From assembly GCF_000708205.1 (NCBI RefSeq), contig NW_014575559.1:1074123-1138122 (forward strand): a DNA stretch of 64,000 bases, in the 5' to 3' direction. The DNA is from Mixia osmundae IAM 14324. Taxonomy: Eukaryota; Basidiomycota; Mixiomycetes; Mixiales; Mixiaceae. Below the pieces are notes generated by a model that saw only the letters and a program-made list of their open reading frames with translations, was not told the origin of the DNA and ran no database searches. Shown piece by piece: positions 1-12,895 of this stretch. How positions within the stretch are numbered: the stretch's first letter is position 1; every line of letters begins with the position of its first letter. Made by a program: the position numbers and the translations under genes.

Positions 1-1904
1 GCTTCGGTGGCGAGTGCTGTAGGTACGACATAGCCATATCGTTTCATCCTTTTTGCAAATTCGAATGCCCTATCGTCTCGCGTCTGTTGCAGCAGGGCTC
101 GCAAGATGGCAACCACGGTTGACCGGACGGGTCGTAAACCCCTGCGCCCGCGTGTGAGTACAACCGCATCCATTGCGTCGAGCGTGCTGAGGATTTCGTC
201 GATTCTGACCGAGCCAGTCGAACAAGAGAGGAGAAGCAGCTCAAGTCGCGCGTTGTATGCCGCCCGTGTGAGCGACATGCCAGACGTTGCTAGCTCAGTC
301 CAGACGCGTGTAGCGACATCGGTCGCTTCGGGCGTCGCCAGGAGTTGGCAAGCCTTCAATAGTCCGACGTATGTCTCTGTACGCAATCCCTCCGGGACCA
401 AGCGAAAGCGTTCGTGATCATGCAAAAGACTGTGTGCTATTGAGGCTCCTTTTTGCATGGCTGTTGCCTCTATCAGTGCGTCAAAGAGCGTGATATCCGT
501 CGAGCCGGCCTCATCGGCTCGAGAACGTAAGCGAGACGTCATATTGTCGACTTGCTCGCTCGTCGCAAGAAGCGGTTGAAACTGTCGTGAAAGAGCAGGA
601 CTGATCGTGCAGTCGACCGAGCGCATGTGGGACAGCGTGTCGATTGCTTTGTCGAGATCTCGAGCACGTAGTGTGGCTTCGAGCAAGGCAGAGAGCTCTT
701 GGGACATGCTAGCCGACGAGCCGAGATCTTTGGCGAGCATGAGATCGAACAAATCTGTACTTTGCTCAACCGAGCCAGCTCGGCTAGCGCAGTTGAGCAT
801 GAGCTGAAGCAATCCTCTATCGGGGGTATATTGGAGCTTGCGAATGACTGCCCATGCCCATGACATCGGTTCCGCCTGGAAATAAGATGTAAGCCAGAAC
901 ATGCTGTGAACCTCTGCACCTACCTGGTGATGATCTGCAGCATGGTATGCGAGAGAAAGAGCGGCTTCGAGCGAGATCTGAGGTGATTCGACCGCGAGAT
1001 CGTAAGCCAATCTGATTTCGCCTGTTCTGGCGGCAGCCTGGATGAGCATGTCGGTCGTACGGTTGCGCACTTTGATGCCAGCTAGTTCCATCTCATCGCG
1101 CAAGCAGAGAGCGAGCTCGAGCTTGGTATTCGATGCTTCCAAATGAGGCGAGCAGAGCTGCTCGATGCGGTATTGGTATGTCAGTGCGCTTGGCTCGACG
1201 CCGTACTGAGCGAACAGAGCGAGAACCTCCATTTGATCGCCCCCGTAGAGTGATACAGCCTGTGTGCATGGCCTGGATCAGCTCTGCTCCTGTGCAGATG
1301 TCTTGACGCGACTGACACGCATGAGCTCGTTGAGGATTGGCAGCTTCACGGGGATCTCGAGCGCGTCCATCTCACGCACGAGGGCACGAGCAGCATGATA
1401 CTGTCCTGATTTCGCGAGCGTCTGGATGAGATAGAGATAGGTCGCGCTGACGAGTTTGATGTCTTTCAACGCCTTGGGCGGCAGGGGCAGCAATGGCTTG
1501 AGATCTGCGGCAAGCTGAAGTGCTTGAGACAGGTCGCCGGAGTCTGCTGCTTGTGCTAGCAAGTAGTGGAGTCTGCTGCGGGTCAAGCCTCGCTGTGATC
1601 GTAGCGGAAAGCGATCACTTTGATCGTCTTGGACGATTTCGCCGTCTCGTTCGTCTATGGGCTCACGAGACGTAGAAGCAGATTCAGGTGCCCCCTTGCC
1701 CTTCGGTCGCTTCTTTTTTCCTTGTAGCTTAGACTGGGGCGACCTGGGATCTTGCGCAGGCAGCGTCTGTGTCGTATCAATCGAGGAAATGACCATGGCA
1801 CGCTTTGACAGAAAAGCAGTTGGCCGAAGTCGAGAGGCAGGCTGCAGTCTCGAGTATAGCGCATGTCGACAGCAGCAGGGTAGCCGTATGACATGCTCTG
1901 CCAT
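1..1904 (-). CDS. Pentatricopeptide-repeat (PPR) protein, mitochondrial, 3' end cut off by the window edge
   Basis: Reading on the minus strand from the ATG at 1904, the first ~50 residues are rich in Arg/Ser and poor in acids, as in a mitochondrial presequence. A Lys-rich linker follows, then tandem ~35-residue helix-turn-helix units. Typical units include YLIQTLAKSGQYHAARALV and LLQLMLNCASRAGSV, which match the PPR pattern of two amphipathic helices. At least two introns are needed: one near 1262-1320 (exact ends unsure) and one at 876-923 (48 nt, GTAGGT...CCAG). The frame stays open to base 1, so the C-terminus lies outside the window. PPR proteins bind organellar RNA and act in its processing or translation. 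Which RNA this one serves cannot be told. The family is clear; orthology (for example to Ccm1 or Aep3) is not. Confidence 0.8.
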
Positions 1905-2136
1905 GCACTCCTGTCAGTGACCGTCAGTAGGCTGCCCTGATCGATTGCAGTCGGTTCGAGAGACGATCGAATGCCGCTCGACCGCCGCGCGATTGCCTAC
2001 GTGCGCTTGCTGTCCGTCGGTGCCTGGCACTTAGCCAGGAAGATGCAGCGCTCGCAGAAGCACTGCTGGGCTCGACAGAGGCACAGTATGAGCGCAGTGC
2101 GGCAAACGTGTCCATGAGTGGCTCAGCATCGACGAC

Positions 2137-5100
2137 ATGGCGCAGCATCCACTCCGCAAAGCGCTCACCATCTCGGCTCTCCACGAAGCCGCTGCCGCTC
2201 AGGATCAGCGGTCTGCCGCTCAAGACGGTCAGGCTGCCCCTTCTACAGCCACTGCTTCTACCTTCTCCCGCTTGTCGAGCCTCTTGACTCTGTCCAATCC
2301 CCCCACGCCAACGACGCCAAACCATCCACGACCACGTCAAGCTAGTCAGCCGCCTCCCGCGCCTGCTCAAGAGGGTCAGTGGCATGCGGTGTATAGGATG
2401 TCATCGACTGAGACAGGAGCCAGGCCAACGTGACCGCGTACATTCAGGCAAACGCACAGCGACGACAGGTTTCGAGCCGCTCGCGCCGCCCGTCGAGCCA
2501 AGCTCGCTGGCGATCCTTCTCAACGACGAGGCCACACTCATTTCCCCTGTACGTCAACATGGCCAAGAGTCTGCCGCGTCTGCCTCGCTCTTATCTGCAG
2601 CGGCGAGGCGACAGTCAACACCCAGACTCGACTTGCCGAATCCGTCGCGACCCTCATTGTCGCCGCTTGCCTCACCTTCGCTTGATGCATCATCGTCTGC
2701 CGTCTTCTCGACATCTCCCAGCTCGGAGTCTCTGCTACAGAAAGGACGCAAATCGCCCGGCATGGCGATTCCGCGGACATCTGATGCGCGCTCACCTCAA
2801 CGTTCTCCGAGCAAGCTGTCGCGACGCCGAGGATCGTACTCTGGAGATGACCTCACGCCGGGCGCAAACTCTCCCGTGGCCGTGGAGTCTTCGCCGGTGA
2901 TCTCGCCCTACCAACGCCAGCTGAATCACCGGCAACGGCTCAGAGAGAGCTCAGCATCTCTACGAACATCCTACCAAGTCTCACAGGGCTCACGAGCGGC
3001 AGGCGGCGCTTTGGCCTCGCTCATCGGTATCGCACAATCGCCCGAGGTAGACTCGGGTCTCCTGGCCGTCGTCGGTCGGACTGTGCTCAAGATCTTGCAC
3101 GTCTCGCATTCGCGCTCGATGCCCTCAGAAGCATCGAATCCAAAGGTGACGATGAGTTCAGATGTGCAACGCGGCAGCAAGCTGGGAAAAGGCTACATCA
3201 TGACCGACATCCAGTGGGGCTTTGCGGATACGGCTCACAAGCTTGCAACACCTTGCTCAAACGGCAATGTCCTTATTTGGGATCTATCACGAGAGGGACC
3301 CAAACTCGATCAGACAAAGGTCAAGCATGACCGTGCTGTCAATCGTGTTGCCTTTGGCGGTCAGTCCGGTGGCTGGCTGCTCTCTGCCGGACAAGATGGC
3401 CAGATCAAGCTGTGGGATGCACGAACAGCCGGCGGAGCGATTGGCGTGCTCTCGACGCCCTCTGATCCTGTCCGAGATGTCAGCTTCACACCGAATGCTC
3501 TGCATACACACTTTGCCATTGCTTCTTGCACAGAAAGCGGAATGATCTATCGATGGGATCTCCGAGCACAGCTCTCGCCAACCGACAAAGTGCAAGGTCA
3601 TGTAGGAGGCGCGATATGTATGACTTGGAAGCCTCCAGATTCGACGTCGAGCTTGTCCGGCGGCTGGCTTGCGACCGGAGGAATCGACAAGAGTGTCAAG
3701 GTTGGTCAGCCTGATTAGACAAGCCGGCTAGCGCTGATTTAGAGACCAGATATGGGATCTATCGCGTCCATCACTGTCTTCTGGGCCACTAAGGACGCTG
3801 TATACCGCTCGACCGACACATTCACTGACGTGGAGACCAGAATCGATCTATGAACTGGCGGCAACGCCTGCGGACGGAGTCTCGATGTCTACAGAAGCAC
3901 TTGCTTACGGTCCCGAGTTAGATATCTCCAAGACGGCGTGGCAGCCTGATATCGAAGTCTGGGACATCAGACGACCTCATCTGCCAAAGTATCAGTTCAG
4001 CACAGGTCAAGGCCCTTCCGTCGGCGCACTGTTCCCCTCGCGAGAAGCAATATGGAGCGCGCATCGATCGTCGTCTTTCGTTCAGCTTGACATTCAACGC
4101 GACGCGCAGTCGCCTGCAAGCTATCTGACGGCACCAGCAGTGGCTCGCGGCCCCTTTGGTGACTTTGCATTAAGTCTTCGATCCGGTGCTCCTGCGCCTG
4201 ATGCGTTTGAGCTGGATGAATTCGATCACGCCGGACTACAATCGGTCCACAAGGACAGCGCGTCGGCGTCTGGGCAAAGCACGGCCTTTGTAAAGGATCT
4301 GAGCATGGGCTTCGACGTCGCACGCTTCTCATCCCTCGCTACAGGTCTTTCCCTACTCGGGGACTCGCCTGCAGAGCTGGCCAAAGCAAATGCGAAGCTC
4401 GCAGCCTCGCTCGGTCTGCACAATCTGTCGCGTTTATTCCTCTGTGTCACAGTCTGGCTTCGGATGATGGCCGAAAGCGTCGAGCGTGACGAGGCTGAGC
4501 CGAACGCGGCGCTGGAACAGCTCGAGTCGGAATCGAGCTCGAGTCGCGTCAGGCGCTCAATAAGTAGACATGGCGCCAATCGACGTGACTCCCGTAGCAG
4601 ACCAAGATCACATCTTGCGGATTTTCAAGAGGCAGAGGAGAACACATCGGAAGCGGAGAGCGACCGGCATGCTTTGGCATCCATCTCAGCTCAATCTGAT
4701 CTGCCAGAGTCTGATTCGGAGAGCGAGCAACGCTCCTTCGCACCGCCAGGCCGTATGACCGCTCGGGGCAAGCTTCGCAGCCCGCCCTCGACCGCAAGTA
4801 CGCCGACGAATGCCAGGCAGTCGCTGCCAAGCCTCGCTGCTCTTGGTAGCGCTGTCCGAGCATCTTCGCGACCAGCTTCGAAAGCGGATATAGACGGCGA
4901 CAGCTCAGATTCGGCATCAGACGAGGAGCGCTTCCGATTCAGCGGCAAAGGAAGCGCAATGCGAAGGCTGGCTTCTTCGCAGCTCAGCCAGCCTCGCTCG
5001 GGGCGACCGCGGACGCGACATGGCTTCAGCTCGAGTGCGACGGTCCAGCGACTTGCCGAGTCGAGGCACACCCATGCATCCTCTCACGATGGCAGTCAGC

Positions 5101-5916
5101 TACGATTGTCAATCTGGCGCGACAAGTCTACGATGCCCTCGCTCTCGCCTGTCGATGCAGCAGCAAGCAATAAGGAGGACCTCCTTGCACTTGTCGATGG
5201 CATGCGGCAACAGCTGCATGCCGCTGCGCTCAGTTTTGCAGAAGAGGGCGATGTGCAGCTCGCGACGACGTTGATAAGCATGCTTTCGCCTGCAATCTCC
5301 TTTGAGACCACATTTCTCAGGAGGATCTCATTCAGCTATCTCGGCTTGCTGCGCAAGCTCAATTTACATCTGACAGCAGCGGCGGTTATAAAATCCTCGC
5401 GGCTCGACGCTGTGCGAGAGACAGCACAAGTGTCCACAATGCTACATATGGCTTGCGGCCGCTGTCAGAAAGCGCTTGCCCAGCCCCCTTACGGCATCTG
5501 TCGTCGTTGCCGCCAGGGCTCCGGGTTGATGCATTGCTCCATCTGGTGCGGCTTTCGCGCATCACAGAGACTCCTCTGCTGATCAGTGTGACTACAGCGA
5601 GCTGCCTATGACGGGCGTGATCACTCTGTGCGCCACTTGCGGTCACGGCTCGCATGCGACGTGCATCGTTGCCTATCTCAGCGATCTGTCGGCAGCTTTC
5701 CTTCAGTCTAAACGGCCAGAGGCTGTCGACGCCAGCCTCAATCCAGTCATGGCAGCTCTGCTAGATAGCAAGGAGCCCATGCCGCTCAACTATGCTGAGC
5801 GCGAGGAGCAGGCCGACTTGCTCGCCACTTGTCCTTCGGGTTGCGGTCATACGCCTTGCTTGCCGCGCACCGCATGGACACATCTAGTCTCTTATTTGCA
5901 CGGCGCAGTAGTCTAG
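2137..5916 (+). CDS. RTC1: Rtc1/WDR24-like SEA (GATOR2) complex subunit
   Basis: Four exons joined by introns 2375-2423, 3701-3749 and 5546-5597 (49-52 nt). The order is a long Ser/Pro-rich N-terminus, a WD40 propeller (units such as GGWLLSAGQDGQIKLWDA and GGIDKSVK|IWDLSRPSL), a long disordered acidic/Ser-rich middle, and a C-terminal zinc-binding RING. The RING reads CGRCQKAL..., CRRC..., then CSICELPMTG after the last intron, then LCATCGHGSHATC and CPSGCGHTPC. This is the WDR24/Rtc1 arrangement. The known role is in the vacuole-associated SEACAT/GATOR2 complex, which counteracts SEACIT and so promotes TORC1 signalling to amino acids. The ATG at 2137 (MAQHPLRKAL) gives the longest consistent frame. 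The divergent PPR gene starts 232 bp away and aspartate kinase follows on the same strand. Confidence 0.88.
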
Positions 5917-6110
5917 ATGCACCTTGACGCGCAGAGCTCATCACGATTGAGGTCGTTGCAGCAATCGTGAAGTGGACTCACTCGCTGCCCAGCGGTGAGA
6001 CTCGCTATGTCTTAAGAGGCCGAGAGGCGTACGATCAATCTGATCAGCGACACGCGGCGCGACAAAAAGTTTCTGTCGAGTCAAGTGACGACCCACCTTT
6101 TGACGACAGC

Positions 6111-8057
6111 ATGGCCGACGATGACGGGTCCGATGCGTCCACGCAATCGCCCGAGCTCAGGGGCAACCCTAGCGAGGGTGACTGGGTAGTTCAGAAATTC
6201 GGCGGGACTTCCATCGGCAAATTTGTCGAGGTTATCGCTCAGACTATCGTACCGTGAGTCTGGGCTGGCAGTGCAAGGCCAGACAAGTCTGAACGAGTGC
6301 GCTCAGGCGGTATCTCGACGAGGGCCATCGAGTAGCGCTCGTCTGCTCTGCCCGCTCGGGACAGTCGAAGAGCACAGGCACGACGAATTTACTCATCCAG
6401 GCTGCACAAGAAGCCTTGCGACCGACGTCTGTCCTCCCTGACGAGCTCGCCAATGGGAGGCAGCCTTCGCCGGCCATGACGCCCTCGATTGCAAGCGCTT
6501 CCCGGCCAAACCCGCTCTCGTTGTCGACGCAGCGCCTACAGCGAAGCGGTTCCTCTGCTGTCCTCAACAGCTCAGGCTACAACTCGCCCGGTCCAAGGGG
6601 CTCAGGCTCGCTCTCAAACTCACTAGCCAGTCTGAAGACATGCGACCAAGCTTCTGCCTTCGATGGCACCGTCGACAAGATCAAATCTGACCATCTTTCG
6701 GCTGCGCGGTCGTGCATCAGTGACCCGTGGATACTGCGACAGCTCGAGGAAGAGCTCTCGGGAGACTGCGAAGCACTCAGGAGCTTCTTGCTGGCTGCAC
6801 AGGTGCGTGCAGCCCCTTGCAATCATAGCGGACAATGGCTGACATGCGACGAATAGATCATAGACGAGATCTCGCTGAGGTCCAAAGATATCATCGTGGG
6901 CTATGGCGAGCGGCTGTCTTGTCGCATCGTAGCCGCCATGCTAGAGGACAAGGTTGGTCCGCTTGAAGACGAGCATGCAATCTGCTGACCGACAAAGCTA
7001 GGGCTTTGCGTCCGAATTTGTCAGCCTAGAATCAGTCTTGCCGAAGCCGAGCGAAGCGCAAAGCTTAGGTCAAGCAGAACAACAGCTATCGCAAGCGTTT
7101 TATGACGACCTAGCTGGTAGACTGGGTCAACGACTCAGACAATGCGAGGGCAGGATACCTGTCGTTACAGGCTTCTTTGGCATCGTGCCCGGCTCGCTAT
7201 TGCTACAGATTGGTCGAGGATACACAGATCTGTGTGCTGCGTTGTGTGCGGTGGGCCTGCAAGCATCGGAGCTGCAAGTATGGAAAGAGGTTGACGGTAT
7301 CTTCACGGCCGATCCGCGCAAAGTGCCAACCGCCCGACTCCTGCCGCGCATAACGCCGGAGGAAGCGGCCGAGCTGACCTACTACGGCTCCGAAGTCATC
7401 CATCCTTTCACAATGGAGCAAGTCATCAGAGCAGCGATACCCATCCGGATCAAGAATGTACAAAATCCTGCAGGCGCAGGGACGGTCATCTTCCCAGATT
7501 CGCTGCAGAACGGCCGTGCAGCAAAGCCAGCAATGACGCATATCAACGGCAGCGCACCTCGTCTACCTACCGCAGTGACCATCAAAGACAACATTGTCGT
7601 GCTGAACATCCATTCAAATCGGCGAACGATCAGTCACGGCTTCTTTGCGGGCATGTTTGCCACCCTTGACCGATACGGCATCGTTGTCGACCTCATCTCG
7701 ACCTCAGAAGTGCACGTCTCGATGGCGATGAACGACACGATCCGGAAAGGACTCTTGGACAGCCTGCTTGCCGATCTGAAGAAGCTTGGCGAGATTACAG
7801 TCAAGCACGACATGGCTATCCTCTCACTGGTCGGGAAGGAGATGCAACACTCGGTCGGCATTGCTGGCAAGATGTTTACGACCCTTGCGGATGGATCTGT
7901 CAACATCGAAATGATCTCTCAAGGCAGTTCAGAAATCAACATATCCTGTGTGATCGAGAACCGAGACGCTGCCAAAGCGCTGAATCTGATCCATCTGAGA
8001 CTGCTCTCGCTTGCAGTGCCACCAGGGGTCCCGCAGTCACCCATCTCGTATGTCTAG
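6111..8057 (+). CDS. HOM3: Aspartate kinase (aspartokinase)
   Basis: Catalyses ATP-dependent phosphorylation of L-aspartate, the entry step to threonine and methionine (homoserine) synthesis in fungi. Introns 6254-6306, 6803-6856 and 6953-7001 join four exons. The N-terminal kinase motif WVVQKFGGTSIGKF is at residue ~25. The substrate-site stretch ELTYYGSEVIHPFT and the following IPIRIKN are present. The C-terminal half holds two ACT-type regulatory domains (VVLNIHSNRR... and AILSLVGKEMQHSVGIAGK...SSEINISCV), consistent with threonine feedback known in the family. The start at 6111 (MADDDGSD) is chosen over the in-frame upstream GTG at 5967 because fungi start at ATG. Rtc1 ends 194 bp upstream on the same strand. 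Length and motif set look complete. Confidence 0.93.
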
Positions 8058-8093
8058 CATACCTGCATGCATGTTGCAAGCTACGATGGCGCG

Positions 8094-11000
8094 TCAGGCC
8101 CAAGGCGGTTCCAGATTGCCGAGATTGACCGAGAGCGTGTCTGGGTCGCTATTGATGTGGCTCGCTAGAGATTGCTGTCGCGATGCGTGCAGGTTCGCGT
8201 AGATTGCGAGCAAGTCCCCATCCAACATGCCGCGTGCCAGTGGTCGCGAGTAATAGTCATTACGAGCGGTGCGGAACGCACGTGGGTTGAGGCCAGCAAA
8301 GTGGGGAAGCTGACGATGCAGCTGACGCTCGAGCAGCGCTAATCGCCGGTAGACGACTTCGCGCACGGGCGTGACCCAAGTCAGCGAGCCATCGGCGCCG
8401 ACTGCCGATCGTACGTGAGCATATGTCTCCTGCAGGCAGGGACAATTCGCACCTAGCATGACGCCGCTTTGCCGCAGATCCTCATCTGTGGACAAACGCT
8501 TTGCAAAGGACAAGCTATCGATGATCTGTTTTCCGAGATGGTATTCTGTCCGATCGAGCAGACGCTCGCCAGCGCGTGATTCGGCATTGCCGGGGTTGTA
8601 CTCCAGCTGCCTAAGCAGACCTTTGCGGGACACAGAAAGCAGGCCGAGCCGATTCTCCTGCACGAGGAAATCGACGCAATAGACATCGGTCTTGCGAGCT
8701 TCTTTGCCGAGCAGAACCAGTTTAAAGGGATCCTCCTGTGATCAAAACCATGAGCGACATCTGGGCTCACTCGTATGACGTGCCTGAAATGCGACAAAGT
8801 AGGTCCCTGTAAGGCTATCGCCAATAATAAGCAGATTCTTGATCGAACGCATTGCAGAGACATCAAGTCCGACGTCGAGGAAGCCGACAGTGATCAGGCG
8901 CTGATCGCTGTCGAAGGCTTTGATGAAGACCTTTTGACCAAGGGAGTGAATGATGTGGCCGTTGACCTCACATATCGCCCCGACGGGATGCCGCAGATCG
9001 TCTGCGTGGACGAGAGAAAGCTTGGCAGAGCGAGCTTGCGCTTGATCGCTCGCTGCAGTCGATTCTGTGGTGCTGATGCGGAAAACATACAGCTGCGGAC
9101 GTCAGTCAGTGCAAAGTCATACTGAACTCTGAAGAGATACCCCGCCGCGTGTCTGCAGATCTTCGCCGCGGTTATTGCATGTTGAAGCGATGACAAAGCG
9201 CGCTCGACCAGAGGGATCAGTCGCGCTGGGCAATGTCGCGCAAATGAGCTGCAAGATACTCTCATTCTGTGGGAATTCATGCCTGCTTGAGATAATCAGC
9301 TATGGTCATTGGCGTAGCTTTCCTCGCACCCATCGATGCAATCCCACGAGCCGGGTACGAGCAGCTCGAGACAGGATCGAAAGACGGTAGGAGAGATCAT
9401 GTCTTCGCCTGCAGGCCTTGTCAGATGTCTGACCGTCTTCTGAAGACATCGACTCACTTGGCGCGCGATAGACTGGCGCGCCTTCGTCATCGAAAAGCTC
9501 AAAGGGCGCGTTGACCACGCGAGCAGCAACGAGGGTATGTGAAGAGTCGTGATAGGCTGTCGACGTGAAGCATTTACTTGTGGCGACGTGCGTGACTGGC
9601 AGCTCTCGAGCCAACGACGCCTGATCCGAAAGGTCGTACGTGTGCATTGCCTGTAGTTCCACGCGTCAGCGGACGCGGACTGGGACACAAGATGCGTACG
9701 CCATCGGCGAGCACGAGTAGCGGCGTAGAGCTTGGCGGATCAAAAGCACCGAATGCACTGGCTCTGCCGTATGGTGCGCGATAGAGCCGAGCGATGCCAG
9801 CACGGTCCGTAAGCAGATAGAATGGAGCCGATCCGGTGATGAAAACGCCAGAACGACCAGTCGTGCTGATGAACGACACCAAGCGCCTGGACTGCTCTTC
9901 TTCCTGTTCACCTATCGGAAGCTGGCGAGCGATTCTTCGAACGAACTGCCAGACTGATCTCGATTCGTCATGCTGTCGTACGAGCTCGTATACCACGAGT
10001 CGGCTCGTGCCGAGGAGCGCCTGATCGAAGGCATAAGTCGAATGCAGATAGGAAGAGACAGTTGCTTACGACGAGATGCAGACGGACTCCGTCGAGACCG
10101 TCAATGACAGTGAGCAACATTGCGCTGACTTCGTCGCCGGCTTCGCCCATCGTGGTGTCATCGGGATGATCTTTACCAGAGACAGAAGTTGGCACGAGAT
10201 AGCGCGGTCGGAGAACAGGTGGCATCTGCGTAATGCTTTCGCTTTGCCATTGGATCTGCATGTCCGGCAGAGAGTATACCTGCCCGCACGCAATCAGCTT
10301 GGCAAGCATCGATTGGCACACTATGTACGATGATCTCGCCATTCGTCAAAGCGGCAGCAATGAGGTGTCTGTCCATGCCCTTGTTCGCTTGGGCGACCAG
10401 ACTGACAGCTGCCACATCTGCAATCGGCAATTGGCCAAGCTCATTGAGTAACGAGGTCGTCGGATCGCCGAAGAAGACTGTAACATTCCGTGCGGCACTC
10501 AGGACTGCCACGAACGGATCGCTGACAGTCACGTCGATCGCATCTGCTTGTCCATGAGGTGCTTCGGTTGTGATTTGGCCATCTGAAGGATCTCGTCAGA
10601 CTAGTCTGCAACAGCGAAGTATACTGACCTGGCGAATAGAGCCTTAGCATATCTTCAGTGACCTCTAGCACCTGAGATCGACTAAAGAAGGAGCCCGCCG
10701 CGAGAGGTACTTCTGCGCTTTTGCGCGCCAGGGTAGCTGCCTGGGTGTCTTGGTCGAGTGTATACACCTATGTCTTCGTCAGTCAGATGAAAGGTACCAG
10801 CGCAACGACTGACCATGCTGCTAGAGCCAGTCGAGCAGATAATCTGATGGGTGATTGGACCACGACCCATCTTCTGCCGCTGCTCCAACCCCACCGTCCA
10901 GATATGGCGAATGTCGCGTGCAGTAGGCAGATCGAGATCGACTTGACGTACTGATGGCACATGCCGCTGCAGCTCTGATCAGCAACGTATTCTGCCGAAG

Positions 11001-12793
11001 CTCTCTAGCCTACGTGGATAGTAGTGAGACCCGCCATGGCCTGTACACCTGTGCATGCGACGAGAGAAGGCTCATCGAGGCTGGCAGAGGTGTGATCAAG
11101 TACCGCGATATGCCGAATCGTACCATAGCCTGGTAGCGTATCGCAGAGCTCAAGCTGCACATCTTTACCCGTCGGTGCAATCTGGTGCCCATTCCCATTG
11201 TGAGCGCCGGCAGTGGCATAGAGATCTGCCAGCACTTATCTGTCAGCTTCATCAGTGCGATGGGGACACAACAGACCATCGTCCATAGCGTCTGATTGCA
11301 CGAGCCCGGTGCCACTTTCAGTGATATCCAGTATGTCTGCACCTGCGCCAGATTGCGACGCCCAGCGCAGGAGCACAGATTGGCCTTGTGCTGAGCCTAC
11401 AAAGACGTAGGCAGCACCGACAGTCTCGATGCAAGCAGGTATGCAAGTTACAGCTCGGGGACGACAGTCCATGCTGGACACATTACGGCCGTCCTTCTCC
11501 AGATGGAGTGAGAAGGTTTCGCCTGTACGCGTGCATAGGACTGCAACCTGCTGGCCCACGAACGCGCATTGGGCGCCTTCGAGGACGAGTCGTAAAGTTG
11601 GACGAGAATCGAGACGAGCATCGGTGAGCGTGCTCGTCCAGCCGTTGACAGCGATACCGGTCATCTTCGACGATTGATCAATGTGAACGAGTGAATTAGC
11701 ACAGAGAATAACGACACCGCCGAGTTCGCGAGGACAGACACTGAGAGACAGGGCGTCGTACGGTAATCCATCTGCCTCGAATATCACAGGATAATTCCTC
11801 GAGCCAATATCGAGGGTAACCATGACCAGGCTAGTGATGTCCTTGGCAAAGTCAATGCGTCTGCCCGCTCGATCTAAGCACGGTCGAGCACTTGAGCGTT
11901 CGACTTACCCAGTCCAAGTCGGCTTGCGCTGGAATAGTATCGCTATCGTTGGCTCGCTGAATCCTGGCAAGAAGGCAAAATCGACGACGTTGCGTATGCC
12001 TGGACCAATCTCGGACAGGTCGATGGTCAGACTAGGCGCATAAGGTAGACTGCGTCTAGGGCTGAGTGTGCATATGAAAAATCAAAGCTGCAGGACGCAC
12101 CTCTGTAGGCCTTCTCTGGTCATGTCTTCGAGCTCAGACAGGTCTTGAAAGAACGGCAAGATGCCGAGCGTGTTGTCAGGCAAGAGTAGCGCAACACATC
12201 TGCTCGCTTGGTCGACGCGCAGTACGGCCTGGAATGCGCCTAAATCTCCTTGCGACTGCATCCCCTTCTGATCAGAGAGGGACAACTCGCGAGCATGCAA
12301 CCAACCAGCTGTGGCAGACGCTCGAATGAATGCATCGAGACGGGCGCGAGGTCATGCAACTGGTCTGACCACTCCATGACAGTCATCTGCGGGCGTGCGG
12401 CTTGAGCATCGTTTGCATGAGCTGCGAGATTGCGCATGCCTTTGCGTCTCTGAACGAGATCACCAATCTGTGCCTGCCGTCTTGACGTGTGTCGAGCGTA
12501 CTGAGCCGCGCAAGGCCAGTGACGATACCATGGCAGACATGTTCGGCCAAGAGCTGCAAACGAGTCTGATCTTCCCGCATTGACGCACTGGAGCCATCTG
12601 TGACGCTAGACTGGACAGGTACAGGCTCCTCGAGGACTTCGTAGACCTGTAGAAAGTTGGAACGAGCCACGACGAGGTTGCGGACGACTCTCGTCGAGTG
12701 TCGCTCTGCCTCGACACAGGTTCCCGTCAACTTGAGACTGACGGCATGTTCGACTCCACTGGGCGGCAGCACCTGTCGGCAGTACGACTGCAT
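8094..12793 (-). CDS. CFT1: Cleavage and polyadenylation specificity factor subunit Cft1/CPSF160
   Basis: A large multi-exon gene with more than ten short introns, not all placed. The N-terminus MQSYCRQVLPPSGVEHAV matches the CPSF160 start (MYAVYKQ.HPPTGLE-like). Next come an N-terminal propeller stretch RHRLVISFRDAK and DLAPVSMHSFE, then VDFAFLPGFSEPTIAILFQ and GLPYDALSLSVCPRELGGVV, which are hallmark Cft1 segments. The CPSF_A-type C-terminus ends with LPHFAGLNPRAFR and a helix bearing MLDGDLLAIYANL. Cft1 is the scaffold of the nuclear pre-mRNA 3'-end processing complex and helps read the AAUAAA region. Upstream in-frame codons extend to 12967 but lack conservation, so I start at 12793. The start lies 103 bp from that of the divergent MTR3. 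The stop is 36 bp from the convergent aspartate kinase stop. Confidence 0.9.
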
Positions 12794-12895
12794 GACAGCC
12801 GCTGCTCCCGTACGACCTTGGCCTGACTGGTGGCTCTTTGAGCGCCTACGCTTCACACGCGCGGCAACATTGCCAAGACTGTCTCGAGCTCGAGC
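12794..12895. promoter_or_regulatory. Shared CFT1/MTR3 divergent promoter
   Basis: Only about 100 bp separate the two divergent start codons. Any promoter elements and both 5' UTRs must therefore be packed here or lie inside the opposite gene. No clear TATA box was seen. Both products act in RNA 3'-end metabolism (cleavage/polyadenylation and exosome decay), so shared control is an attractive but unproven idea. Confidence 0.5.
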
